Positions 1-7,735 of a DNA stretch of 64,000 nt are shown one piece after another. Within the stretch, counting starts at the first letter, position 1, and every line of letters begins with the position of its first letter. Position numbers and translations under genes: made by a program. Below the pieces are notes generated by a model. It was not told where the DNA came from. It searched no databases and worked only from the letters and a program-made list of their open reading frames with translations. Location: contig NZ_CP126271.1 of NCBI RefSeq assembly GCF_003234655.2, positions 930,001-994,000 on the forward strand, read 5' to 3'. The stretch comes from Curtobacterium sp. MCLR17_007 (GTDB lineage: Bacteria; Actinomycetota; Actinomycetes; Actinomycetales; Microbacteriaceae).

Positions 1-91
1 CGCCGTGATGGTCATCATCTTCATGCTCGCCAACCTCCTGGTCGACCTGCTGTACGCCGTCCTGGACCCGAGGATCCGCTATGCCAAGTAA
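1..91 (+). CDS. ABC transporter permease, DppB/OppB type (3' end only)
   Basis: Only the last 29 codons are present. They form a hydrophobic helix followed by the tail LLYAVLDPRIRYAK and a TAA stop at 89-91. This tail is the classic C-terminus of DppB/OppB permeases and matches the end of the second permease in this window (LLYAALDPRVRV at 6499-7482). The gene overlaps the next permease gene by 11 bases, so it is the upstream member of a dppB-dppC-dppDF operon. The missing 5' part lies outside the window. Confidence 0.85.
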   Translation, partial: AVMVIIFMLANLLVDLLYAVLDPRIRYAK

Positions 92-1031
92 CACGGAATC
101 GCGATCGGCCACGCACTACGTCGCGCCGATCGAGGAGACGCCGCTCCAGGCGATCGACAACGTCAACGAGGACGAGAAGACCCGTTCCCTCTGGACGGAC
201 GCGTGGGACTCCATGCGCGTCCGCCCGATCTTCTGGGTGTCGAGCGTCCTGATCGTCCTGATCATCGCCGTCGCGCTGATGCCCGGCGTGTTCGCGCACG
301 CCGACCCCCGCGCGTGCAACCTCGCCAACTCCGGCGAGAGCGGCCGTGCCGGGCACATCCTCGGCTACACACGCCAGGGCTGCGACGTGTACTCGCGCGT
401 CATCTACGGCACGCAGAACTCGCTGCTGGTGGGCCTCGTCGCGACGATCCTCGTGGTCGTCGTCGGTGTGGTCATCGGCTCGCTCGCGGGCTTCTACGGC
501 GGTGCGCTCGACTCGGTCGTCTCCCGCATCGGCGACATCTTCTTCTCGATCCCGACCGTCCTCGGCGCGATCGTGATCATGTCGACGATCCCGCAGCGCA
601 GCCCCTGGACGGTGGCGCTCGTGCTGGCGGCCTTCGCCTGGCCGCAGATCGCCCGCATCATGCGCGGTGCCGTGCTGTCGGCGAAGAACGCGGACTACGT
701 CACCGCCTCGGCGGCGCTCGGCGTCAGCCGGTTCCGCACGCTCGTGCGCCACGTCATCCCGAACTCGATCGCCCCGGTGATCGTGGTCGCGACCGTGTCG
801 CTCGGCACGTTCATCGTCGCCGAGTCGACCCTGTCGTTCCTCGGCATCGGTCTGCCGCCGTCGTCCCTCAGCTGGGGCTACGACATCAACGCGGCCCAGG
901 CCTCGCTGCGCACGAACCCGTCGACGATCTTCTGGCCGTCGCTCGCCCTGTCCATCACCGTGCTCGCGTTCCTCCTCCTCGGTGACGTGGTCCGCGACGC
1001 ACTCGACCCGAAGGCGAGGGCCCGCCGATGA
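81..1031 (+). CDS. Dipeptide/oligopeptide ABC transporter permease, DppC type
   Basis: Inner-membrane permease of a peptide-type importer, 316 aa. The N-terminal ~45 residues are cytoplasmic. A first membrane helix (about 52-70) is followed by an external loop and then the five-helix transport domain. The EAA-type loop that contacts the ATPase is visible around ALGVSRFRTLVRHVIPN, and the protein ends with the typical DALDPKARARR tail. The ATG at 81 overlaps the end of the DppB gene by 11 bases, and its stop overlaps the ATPase start as ATGA (1028-1031), so translation is probably coupled. Substrate cannot be told from the permease; peptides are the family default. Confidence 0.9.
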   Translation: MPSNTESRSATHYVAPIEETPLQAIDNVNEDEKTRSLWTDAWDSMRVRPIFWVSSVLIVLIIAVALMPGVFAHADPRACNLANSGESGRAGHILGYTRQGCDVYSRVIYGTQNSLLVGLVATILVVVVGVVIGSLAGFYGGALDSVVSRIGDIFFSIPTVLGAIVIMSTIPQRSPWTVALVLAAFAWPQIARIMRGAVLSAKNADYVTASAALGVSRFRTLVRHVIPNSIAPVIVVATVSLGTFIVAESTLSFLGIGLPPSSLSWGYDINAAQASLRTNPSTIFWPSLALSITVLAFLLLGDVVRDALDPKARARR

Positions 1032-2770
1032 GCGAGACACTGACCGACCCCACGGCCCGCCGCACCGGCACCGACGCGGCACCGCTGCTCGAGGTCTCCG
1101 GACTCGAGATCGGCTTCAAGACCCAGAGCGGCTTCGTGCAGGCCGTCCGCGGTGTCGACTTCACCCTCGAGCAGGGCGAGCGCCTGGCGATCGTCGGCGA
1201 GTCGGGCTCCGGCAAGTCGACCAGCGCCCAGGCCATCATCAAGCTGCTCCCGGGCGCCGGGCAGGTGACGGGCGGGTCGATCAAGTTCAACGGTCGTGAG
1301 CTCGTCGGCCTCTCCGACAAGGAGATGTCCGAGATCCGCGGCAGCGAGATCGGCTACGTGCCGCAGGACCCGATGTCGAACCTCAACCCCCTGTGGACCA
1401 TCGGGTTCCAGGTCGAAGAGGCGATCCGCGCGAACAACATGGCAACCGGCAAGAAGGCCGTCCGCGAGCGCGCGATCGAGGTCCTGAAGGAAGCGGGCCT
1501 CGGCGACGCCGCGAACCGTCTCAAGCAGTACCCGCACGAGTTCTCCGGCGGCATGCGCCAGCGCGTGCTCATCGGCATCGGGCTGTCGAGCCACCCGAAG
1601 CTGCTCATCGCCGACGAGCCGACCAGCGCCCTCGACGTCACCGTCCAGCGCGTCATCCTCGACCACCTCGAGACCCTGACCCGCGACTACGGCACGAGCG
1701 TGCTCTTCATCACGCACGACCTCGGCCTCGCCGCCGAGCGTGCCGAGAAGCTCGTCGTCATGTACAAGGGCCAGGTCGTCGAAGCGGGTCCCTCGAAGGA
1801 GATCCTCGGCAACCCGCAGCACCCGTACACGCAGCGTCTGGTGGCGGCAGCGCCGTCGCTGGCGAGCCGTCGCATCCAGTCGAAGGTCGAGCACCACTCG
1901 ATCGACATCGCGGACGCCGGCAGCGACGACGCCGAGCTGATCGCCCGCGCCCAGCAGCGTGAGCACCGGCCAGCCGAGGACCTCATCGTCGTCAAGAACC
2001 TGCAGAAGATCTACAAGCTGCGGGGGAAGAGCCTCGCCACGCGCGAGCTGAAGGCCGTCGACGACGTGTCGTTCTCGATCCCGAAGGGCACCACCACGGC
2101 GCTCGTCGGTGAGTCCGGGTCCGGCAAGTCCACCGTCGCCAAGCTCGTCCTGCAGCTCGAGTCGATCACGAGCGGCACCGTGCAGTTCGACGGCACCGAC
2201 ATCGGCGCGCTGAAGGGCAAGGAGCTCTTCGACTTCCGTCGTCGCGTGCAGCCCGTGTTCCAGGACCCGTACGGGTCGCTCGACCCGATGTACAACGTCG
2301 GCAACACGATCGCCGAGCCCCTGATCACCCACGGCGTGGGCGACAAGGCATCGCGGCGTGAGCGGGTGCGCGAGCTCCTCGAACAGGTCGCGCTGCCGTC
2401 GTCGATGGTCAACCGCTACCCGAACGAGCTCTCCGGCGGGCAGCGGCAGCGCATCGCCGTCGCCCGGGCGCTCGCGCTCAAGCCCGAGGTCATCGTGCTC
2501 GACGAGGCGGTCTCCGCGCTCGACGTGCTCGTGCAGGGCCAGATCCTCGAGCTCCTCACCGAGCTGCAGTCGGAGCTCGGCCTGACCTACCTGTTCATCA
2601 CGCACGACCTGGCGGTCGTCCGTCTGGTCGCGGACAACGTGTGCGTGATGCGCCGGGGCCAGATCGTCGAGAAGGCGACGACCGACGAGGTCTTCGCCAA
2701 CCCGCAGCAGGAGTACACGCGCGACCTGCTCGCCGCCATCCCCGGCGCGAGCTTCGAGTTCGGGCGCTGA
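1028..2770 (+). CDS. Peptide ABC transporter ATP-binding protein, fused DppD-DppF type
   Basis: Double ATPase, 580 aa, with both nucleotide-binding domains in one chain. The first has Walker A GESGSGKST at residues 57-65, signature FSGGMRQRV and Walker B LLIADEPTSALD. The second repeats GESGSGKST, LSGGQRQRI and VIVLDEAVSALD. Each has a switch histidine in FITHDL. It powers uptake through the upstream DppB/DppC pair, with which it overlaps by 4 bases. A homologous fused ATPase lies on the opposite strand at 3417-5564, so two related importers meet tail to tail. The second domain has DEAVSALD where DEPTSALD is usual; the catalytic Asp-Glu remains, so activity is expected. Confidence 0.92.
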   Translation: MSETLTDPTARRTGTDAAPLLEVSGLEIGFKTQSGFVQAVRGVDFTLEQGERLAIVGESGSGKSTSAQAIIKLLPGAGQVTGGSIKFNGRELVGLSDKEMSEIRGSEIGYVPQDPMSNLNPLWTIGFQVEEAIRANNMATGKKAVRERAIEVLKEAGLGDAANRLKQYPHEFSGGMRQRVLIGIGLSSHPKLLIADEPTSALDVTVQRVILDHLETLTRDYGTSVLFITHDLGLAAERAEKLVVMYKGQVVEAGPSKEILGNPQHPYTQRLVAAAPSLASRRIQSKVEHHSIDIADAGSDDAELIARAQQREHRPAEDLIVVKNLQKIYKLRGKSLATRELKAVDDVSFSIPKGTTTALVGESGSGKSTVAKLVLQLESITSGTVQFDGTDIGALKGKELFDFRRRVQPVFQDPYGSLDPMYNVGNTIAEPLITHGVGDKASRRERVRELLEQVALPSSMVNRYPNELSGGQRQRIAVARALALKPEVIVLDEAVSALDVLVQGQILELLTELQSELGLTYLFITHDLAVVRLVADNVCVMRRGQIVEKATTDEVFANPQQEYTRDLLAAIPGASFEFGR

Positions 2771-3327
2771 GCGACCTGACGAAGGACGAGGCCGGACGAC
2801 CGATCGTCCTCCGCGGCGGCCGCGGGGGACTGGTGTCGTCCGGCCTCGTCGTCGCGCTCGGGCTGGCGCTGCTGGTCGACGCCGCGGTGCGGGGCCGGTG
2901 GGACGTCGTCCTGCAGGCGCTCGGACCGATCGCGGTCGTCGTCTGGGCGGTCTGGGTGCTCATGGTCCGACCGACCGTCGTGGTGCGGCCGGACCGGCTG
3001 ACGGTCACGAACCCGCTGCGGGTCGTCGAGCTGCCGTGGGGGGCGGTCGCGGACGTCCGGATGCGGTACCAGATCGTCGTCGAGGCGACCGACACGCGCA
3101 GGGTGACCTGCTGGGGCGGCCCGACACTGCCGCGCCCGAAGCCCGCGCGGCGCGGTGAGCGGCCCGTCATGCCGACCTCCCCGGAGCTCTCCGTCGTCCT
3201 CGACGCGTGGGCGGTCGCGCGCGACCGCGGACTGGACGGCGGCACGGTGACGCGTCGGTGGGACCGACCGGCGCTCGTCGTCGGAGCGGTCGCCGTGGTG
3301 CTGCTGGTGGTCTCGCTCCTCGTCTGA
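2767..3327 (+). CDS. bPH_6-type membrane PH-domain protein
   Basis: Small membrane protein of about 186 aa: two N-terminal helices, a beta-rich core (VRPTVVVRPDRLTVTN, then LPWGAVADVRMRYQIVVEA) and one C-terminal helix. This is the actinobacterial bPH_6 (CFP-6-like) layout; function is unknown. A paralogue is encoded at 9521-10090. The start is unusual. No ATG, GTG or TTG occurs in frame between 2641 (deep inside the ATPase gene) and 2833 (at the edge of the first membrane helix). A CTG at 2767 overlaps the ATPase stop as CTGA and would give an MSDLTKDE N-terminus like the paralogue's MSDSPAPD, with nearly equal length (186 versus 189 aa). I chose it, with moderate confidence. Confidence 0.65.
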   Translation: MSDLTKDEAGRPIVLRGGRGGLVSSGLVVALGLALLVDAAVRGRWDVVLQALGPIAVVVWAVWVLMVRPTVVVRPDRLTVTNPLRVVELPWGAVADVRMRYQIVVEATDTRRVTCWGGPTLPRPKPARRGERPVMPTSPELSVVLDAWAVARDRGLDGGTVTRRWDRPALVVGAVAVVLLVVSLLV

Positions 3328-3349
3328 GCGGGTCCGGACCGACCAACGG

Positions 3350-3394
3350 CGGACGGGAGGCTCCCCACCGGTCCGGTGGGGAGCCTCCCGTCCG
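3350..3394. terminator. Bidirectional terminator hairpin
   Basis: Near-perfect palindrome with 22-base arms (3350-3371 and 3373-3394) between two convergent genes. Core arm sequence is GGACGGGAGGCTCCCC. No strong T-run follows on either side, as is usual for actinobacterial terminators. Confidence 0.75.
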
Positions 3395-3416
3395 TCGTCG
3401 GGGGACGCGACCGCCC

Positions 3417-5564
3417 CTAGACCGCCGCCACCGCGCGCTGCGTGAGCAGGTCGTTCTGGTCGGTCTGGATGCAGGCGACGCCGCGCCCGTGCACGTCCCG
3501 CAGGGCGGGGTCGACCGTGCGGCACTGTTCCTTGCGGCGGTCGTCCAGCAGCTGGTACAGCGGGCACCGCGTACGGAACCGGCAGCCGTCGACCCGTTCG
3601 GTGGGCGACGGCAGGTCGCCGTCGAGCAGGATCCGGCCGCGCGCCGCCTCGGCGGACGGGTCGGGCACCGGCACTGCGGACAGCAGCGCCCGCGTGTACG
3701 GGTGCTGCGGGTCGTCGAAGACCGCGTCACCGCTGCCGTACTCGACGATGCGACCGAGGTACATCACCGCGACGTCGTCCGCGATGTGCCGGACGACGGA
3801 CAGGTCGTGCGCGACGAACAGGTACGACAGGCCGAGTCGGTGCTTGAGGTCCTCGAGCAGGTTGATGACACCGGCCTGCACCGAGACGTCGAGGGCCGAG
3901 ACGGGCTCGTCCAGCACCAGGATCGCGGGCTCGACGATCAGCGCACGGGCGATCCCGATCCGCTGGCGTTGGCCGCCGGAGAACTCGTGCGGGAACCGGT
4001 CGATGTAGCTCGGCTCGAGGCCCACGAGCGCCAGGGAGTCCTGCACCCGTCGCCGGATCTCGTCCTTCGGCACGCCCTGCACCGTCAGGGGCTCCCCGAT
4101 GACCGAGCCGATGTCGAGCCGAGGGTCCAGCGACGCCATCGGGTCCTGGAAGACGACCTGGATGTTGCTCCGGAGCGCCAGCCGGTCCTTCTTGCTCAGC
4201 GTCGCGGTGTCGACGCCGTTCACCGCGATGGTGCCCTGCTGCGCGCCCGCGAGTTCGAGGATCTCCATGATGGTCGTCGTCTTGCCGCAGCCGGACTCGC
4301 CGACCAGGCCGAGGACCCTGCCGCGCTTGAGCTCGAGGGAGATCCCGTCGACCGCGTGGACCTCGCCGATCCGCCGGCGGAACACCGCGCCCTTGGTGAG
4401 CGGGAAGGTCTTCACGACGTCGTCGAGGCGCAGGACCACGTCGTCGCCGTGGTCGGTCGCCGCTTCTTCGATCTCCTCGGGACGGGGGAAGATCTCGGAC
4501 CGTCCGAGCGTGCCGGCGGCGATCTCGTCGCGGCGGATGCAGGCGGCGGTGTGGTCCTCGAGCACGGCGGGGGCGGAGACCATCGCGCCGGTCGGCAGGT
4601 CGGCGATGCTGCCGGCGCCCGCGTTGGTGATGCTCGGCGACAGCAGCGCGGGCTCGCCGTCGCGGCAGGCGTCGATCACCGCGGGGCACCGGTCCGCGAA
4701 GGGGCAGCCGGTGGGCTTCTGGGTGAGCAGGGGCGGTCGGCCCTCGAGCGGGACGAGGCGTTCGGTGCGCGGTGCCGTCATGTTCGGCATCGACCGGAGC
4801 AGGCCGATCGTGTACGGCATCACCGGCTCGCGGAAGAGCGTGTGCACCGGCGCGTTCTCGACGATGCGTCCGGCGTACATCACCGCGACGCGGTCGACGT
4901 TGCCGGCGACGACACCCAGGTCGTGGGTGATGAGCACGACGGCGGCCCCGGTCATCTCCTTCGCCGTCTGCAGCACGTCGAGGATCTGCGCCTGGATCGT
5001 CACGTCGAGCGCGGTCGTCGGCTCGTCGGCGATGATGAGCTTCGGGTCGTTGGCGATGGCGATCGCGATCATGGCCCGCTGCCGCATGCCACCGGAGAAC
5101 TCGTGCGGGAACGCGTCCAGCCGTCGTGCCGGGTTCGGGATGCCGACCACCCGCAGGAGCTCCTCGGCCCGGGCGCGGGCGGCGTGCGCGGTAAGCGACC
5201 GGTCGTGCAGTCGCAGGCCCTCGACGATCTGCTGGCCGATCGTGTACACGGGCGTCAGGGCCGACAGCGGGTCCTGGAACACCATCGCGATGTCGCGGCC
5301 GCGCAGGCGTGACATCTCGCGGTCGTTCATGCCGACGAGCTCCTGGCCGTCGTACTTGATGCTGCCGCCGACCTGGGCCGACGAGGGCAGCAGGCCCATG
5401 ACGGCCATCGAGGAGACCGACTTGCCGGATCCGGACTCGCCGACGATCCCGAGGAACTCGCCCTGGCGGACCTCGTAGTCGACGCCACGGACCGCGTAGA
5501 CCGGCCTGGTCTTCGCGTTGAAGGTGACCGAGAGGTCCGAGACGGAGAGCAGGGGGTCAGTCAC
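3417..5564 (-). CDS. Peptide ABC transporter ATP-binding protein, fused DppD-DppF type (second system)
   Basis: Double ATPase, 715 aa, GTG start at 5564. The first domain has Walker A GESGSGKS near residue 40, signature FSGGMRQRA and DEPTTALD. The second has GESGCGKTT, FSGGQRQRI and DEPVSALD. After each ATPase domain comes the peptide-transporter C-terminal extension with clustered cysteines (GCPFADRCPAVIDACRDGEP and CRFRTRCPLYQ), seen in OppD/OppF. The plus-strand paralogue is 135 aa shorter and lacks these Cys-rich tails, so the two systems are related but not recent copies. The start overlaps the upstream permease gene by 8 bases, giving a dppB-dppC-dppDF operon on the minus strand. Confidence 0.92.
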   Translation of the reverse strand: MTDPLLSVSDLSVTFNAKTRPVYAVRGVDYEVRQGEFLGIVGESGSGKSVSSMAVMGLLPSSAQVGGSIKYDGQELVGMNDREMSRLRGRDIAMVFQDPLSALTPVYTIGQQIVEGLRLHDRSLTAHAARARAEELLRVVGIPNPARRLDAFPHEFSGGMRQRAMIAIAIANDPKLIIADEPTTALDVTIQAQILDVLQTAKEMTGAAVVLITHDLGVVAGNVDRVAVMYAGRIVENAPVHTLFREPVMPYTIGLLRSMPNMTAPRTERLVPLEGRPPLLTQKPTGCPFADRCPAVIDACRDGEPALLSPSITNAGAGSIADLPTGAMVSAPAVLEDHTAACIRRDEIAAGTLGRSEIFPRPEEIEEAATDHGDDVVLRLDDVVKTFPLTKGAVFRRRIGEVHAVDGISLELKRGRVLGLVGESGCGKTTTIMEILELAGAQQGTIAVNGVDTATLSKKDRLALRSNIQVVFQDPMASLDPRLDIGSVIGEPLTVQGVPKDEIRRRVQDSLALVGLEPSYIDRFPHEFSGGQRQRIGIARALIVEPAILVLDEPVSALDVSVQAGVINLLEDLKHRLGLSYLFVAHDLSVVRHIADDVAVMYLGRIVEYGSGDAVFDDPQHPYTRALLSAVPVPDPSAEAARGRILLDGDLPSPTERVDGCRFRTRCPLYQLLDDRRKEQCRTVDPALRDVHGRGVACIQTDQNDLLTQRAVAAV

Positions 5565-6495
5565 GGTTGGCTCCGGAGGTCGGGTCGATGGCGTCGCGCA
5601 GGGCGTCGCCGAGCAGGCTCGTGGACAGGACGGTCGCGACGAGGGTGGCAGCGGGCAGGACGAACAGCCATGGACGGGTGACCGCGGACTGGCTGCCCGC
5701 GGCGAGCAGGGTGCCGAGTGACACGTCGGGCACCTGGATGCCGAACCCGAAGAAGCTCAGGGTGCTCTCCGCCAGGATCATCGCGCCGACGCCCAGCGTG
5801 GCGTCGATGATCAGCAGCGACGCGACGTTCGGCAGGATGTGCCGACGGATGATCGTACGGGCCGGGACGCCCATGAACCGCGCTGCCTTGACGTAGTCGC
5901 GCTCGCGCAGGGACATCGTCTGCCCGCGGATCACCCGCGCCATGATCATCCAGTTGAAGATGGCGAGCCCGATGATCAGTGCCACCCAGGTCAGGTTCTT
6001 GAACACCGGGCTGAGCAGCACCAGCGCGTAGAACGAGGGGATCACGAGCAGCAGGTCGATCGCCCAGACGATCGCCCGGTCGGCGAACCCGCCGAAGTAC
6101 CCGGCGATCGCGCCGATGACACCGGCGATGAGGGTCGACCCGGGACCGGCGATGAGCCCGATCAGCAGCGACTTCTGCAGGCCGACGAGCGTCTGCGCGT
6201 AGATGTCCTGGCCGATGTCGTTCGTGCCGAACCAGTGCGACGCGCTCGGCCCCATGCCGAACGCGAGTCCGTCCGAGTCCACCGCGTTCCAGTGGTAGAG
6301 CAGCGGGCCGACGAAGGCCCACAGGATGATCAGCAGCAGCGCCGTGGCACCGATCCGCGCGCGCCAGGTGCCGAGCACCTTGCGCCAGAACGGGACGCGC
6401 CGGCTGGTGGCGTCGACGACGTGCGCGGGCACACCGGCGTTGCCGTCACCCGGGTCGCCGGCGGTGGTCGTGGTGGTGGGGTCGAGAACGGACAC
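5557..6495 (-). CDS. Peptide ABC transporter permease, DppC type (second system)
   Basis: Inner-membrane permease, 312 aa, GTG start at 6495. A cytoplasmic N-terminus (about 45 residues) and a first helix (IGATALLLIILWAFVGPLLY) are followed by the periplasm-facing loop with FGTNDIGQDIYAQTL, typical of DppC, and the five-helix core. The coupling helix is in KAARFMGVPARTIIRRHILPN. The end SLLGDALRDAIDP is characteristic. It starts 3 bases after the DppB stop and overlaps the ATPase gene by 8 bases. It pairs with the DppB at 6499-7482. Confidence 0.92.
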   Translation of the reverse strand: MSVLDPTTTTTAGDPGDGNAGVPAHVVDATSRRVPFWRKVLGTWRARIGATALLLIILWAFVGPLLYHWNAVDSDGLAFGMGPSASHWFGTNDIGQDIYAQTLVGLQKSLLIGLIAGPGSTLIAGVIGAIAGYFGGFADRAIVWAIDLLLVIPSFYALVLLSPVFKNLTWVALIIGLAIFNWMIMARVIRGQTMSLRERDYVKAARFMGVPARTIIRRHILPNVASLLIIDATLGVGAMILAESTLSFFGFGIQVPDVSLGTLLAAGSQSAVTRPWLFVLPAATLVATVLSTSLLGDALRDAIDPTSGANRD

Positions 6496-6498
6496 GGG

Positions 6499-7482
6499 TC
6501 ACACCCTCACTCGCGGGTCGAGCGCCGCGTACAGGAGATCGGCCAGCGTCCCGGCGATGAGCACCAGGATGGCCGTGAACAGGATGGTCCCGGCCGCTGC
6601 GTTGACGTCGTTGTTGGTGATGCTGGTGACGAAGTACTCGCCCATCCCGTGCCAGCTGAACACGAGCTCGGTCACGCTCGCGCCGGTCAGGATCAGGCCG
6701 AACGAGTACGCGAAGAACGTCGACATCGGGATGAGTGCCACCCGGACGCCGTGTCGCATGATCGCCGAACCGCGCGTGCGGCCCTTCGACCGCGCGGTGC
6801 GGATGAAGTCGTTCGACAGCACGTCGAGCATCGCCGAGCGCTGGTACCGCGAGTAGCTCGCGACGGCACCGATCGTCAGCGAGATCGTCGGCAGCAGCAG
6901 GTGCACCAGCCGGTCGCCGAGGTTCGCGAAGAACCCACCGCCGTAGCCGGGTGTGTACTCGCCCGTGAAGCGGATCACCTGCGTCCCCACGGCGCTGTTC
7001 AGCCCGGTCGCCAGGATCATGAGCACGACCGCGATGACGAACACCGGCGTCGCGAGGACCGCGAACGACAGGTAGGTCGAGACCTGGTCGGAGGTCCGGT
7101 ACTGCCGGACCGCGTTCCAGACGCCGAGCAGCACACCGAGGACCGCGCCCAGCAACGCGCCGATCACCAGCAGCCGCAGACTCGTGCCGGATCGCGAGAC
7201 GATGTCGGCCGTCACCTCGGTGCTGCGCGTGCTGATGCCGAGCGAGCCCCGCGTGACCAGATCGACCCACCAGTTCCAGGTGCGCACCAGGACGGGGACG
7301 TTGGGGTCCGCTCCGAGCTTGGCGAGCGCCGCGTCGATCGTCCCCTGCGGCACGGGCGGGTTCTTGCCGTAGAACCGGGCCGCCGGGTTGAGCGTGGTGC
7401 TGGCGAGGATGTATCCGAGCGTCGTCGCGACGATCGTCAGGATCACGTAGTTGACGATCCGTTTCGCGATGAATGCGAGCAT
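6499..7482 (-). CDS. Peptide ABC transporter permease, DppB type (second system)
   Basis: Inner-membrane permease, 327 aa, starting MLAFIAKRIVNYVIL, the usual N-terminal helix of DppB. The coupling loop is in RSKGRTRGSAIMRHGVRVALIP, and the tail LLYAALDPRVRV matches the fragment at 1-91. The reading frame stays open upstream to 7590, but the ATG at 7482 gives the family N-terminus and the extra 36 residues are arginine-rich noise. It is first in the minus-strand operon and divergent from the solute-binding lipoprotein gene. A TACGCT hexamer at 7539-7544 (minus strand) could be its -10 box, about 50 bases upstream of the start. Confidence 0.9.
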   Translation of the reverse strand: MLAFIAKRIVNYVILTIVATTLGYILASTTLNPAARFYGKNPPVPQGTIDAALAKLGADPNVPVLVRTWNWWVDLVTRGSLGISTRSTEVTADIVSRSGTSLRLLVIGALLGAVLGVLLGVWNAVRQYRTSDQVSTYLSFAVLATPVFVIAVVLMILATGLNSAVGTQVIRFTGEYTPGYGGGFFANLGDRLVHLLLPTISLTIGAVASYSRYQRSAMLDVLSNDFIRTARSKGRTRGSAIMRHGVRVALIPMSTFFAYSFGLILTGASVTELVFSWHGMGEYFVTSITNNDVNAAAGTILFTAILVLIAGTLADLLYAALDPRVRV

Positions 7483-7735
7483 TGGCGGTTCCCAGGGGTC
7501 GATTGACCGTCCGGCCGGACGGCGCTGTCGGTGGGGACAGCGTAGTCGCCCGACGGCGTGGGCCAGGACGACTTGCGCAACGCTAGACAACGACTGTTAC
7601 GGCCTTGTTTCGATTCGGTACTGCTGTTCCCCGTGGCGCGCGGCATGTGGCTAGGGTCGACTCCCAACAGCCACGGCGGCGGGGGTCGCCGTGTTCGGCG
7701 CGATGTGCGCGACACAACGAAAGGGAATCCTCGCG
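7483..7735. promoter_or_regulatory. Divergent regulatory region between dppB-type and solute-binding protein genes
   Basis: 253 bases between divergent genes. It contains a perfect 16-base palindrome CCGTCCGGCCGGACGG (7507-7522), a hairpin CGCTGTC/GACAGCG (7523-7529 with 7536-7542), a minus-strand TACGCT -10 candidate (7539-7544), a TTGCGCAA palindrome near 7573, a plus-strand TAGGGT -10 candidate (7652-7657) and a CACGGCG/CGCCGTG hairpin (7672-7678 with 7687-7693) in the leader of the lipoprotein gene. The palindromes are operator candidates; no regulator gene is adjacent. Confidence 0.5.

Noticed and set aside
2641..2766. bPH_6 gene starting at GTG 2641
   Set aside because: That start would overlap the ATPase gene by 130 bases and add an Arg/Pro-rich segment unlike the paralogue.
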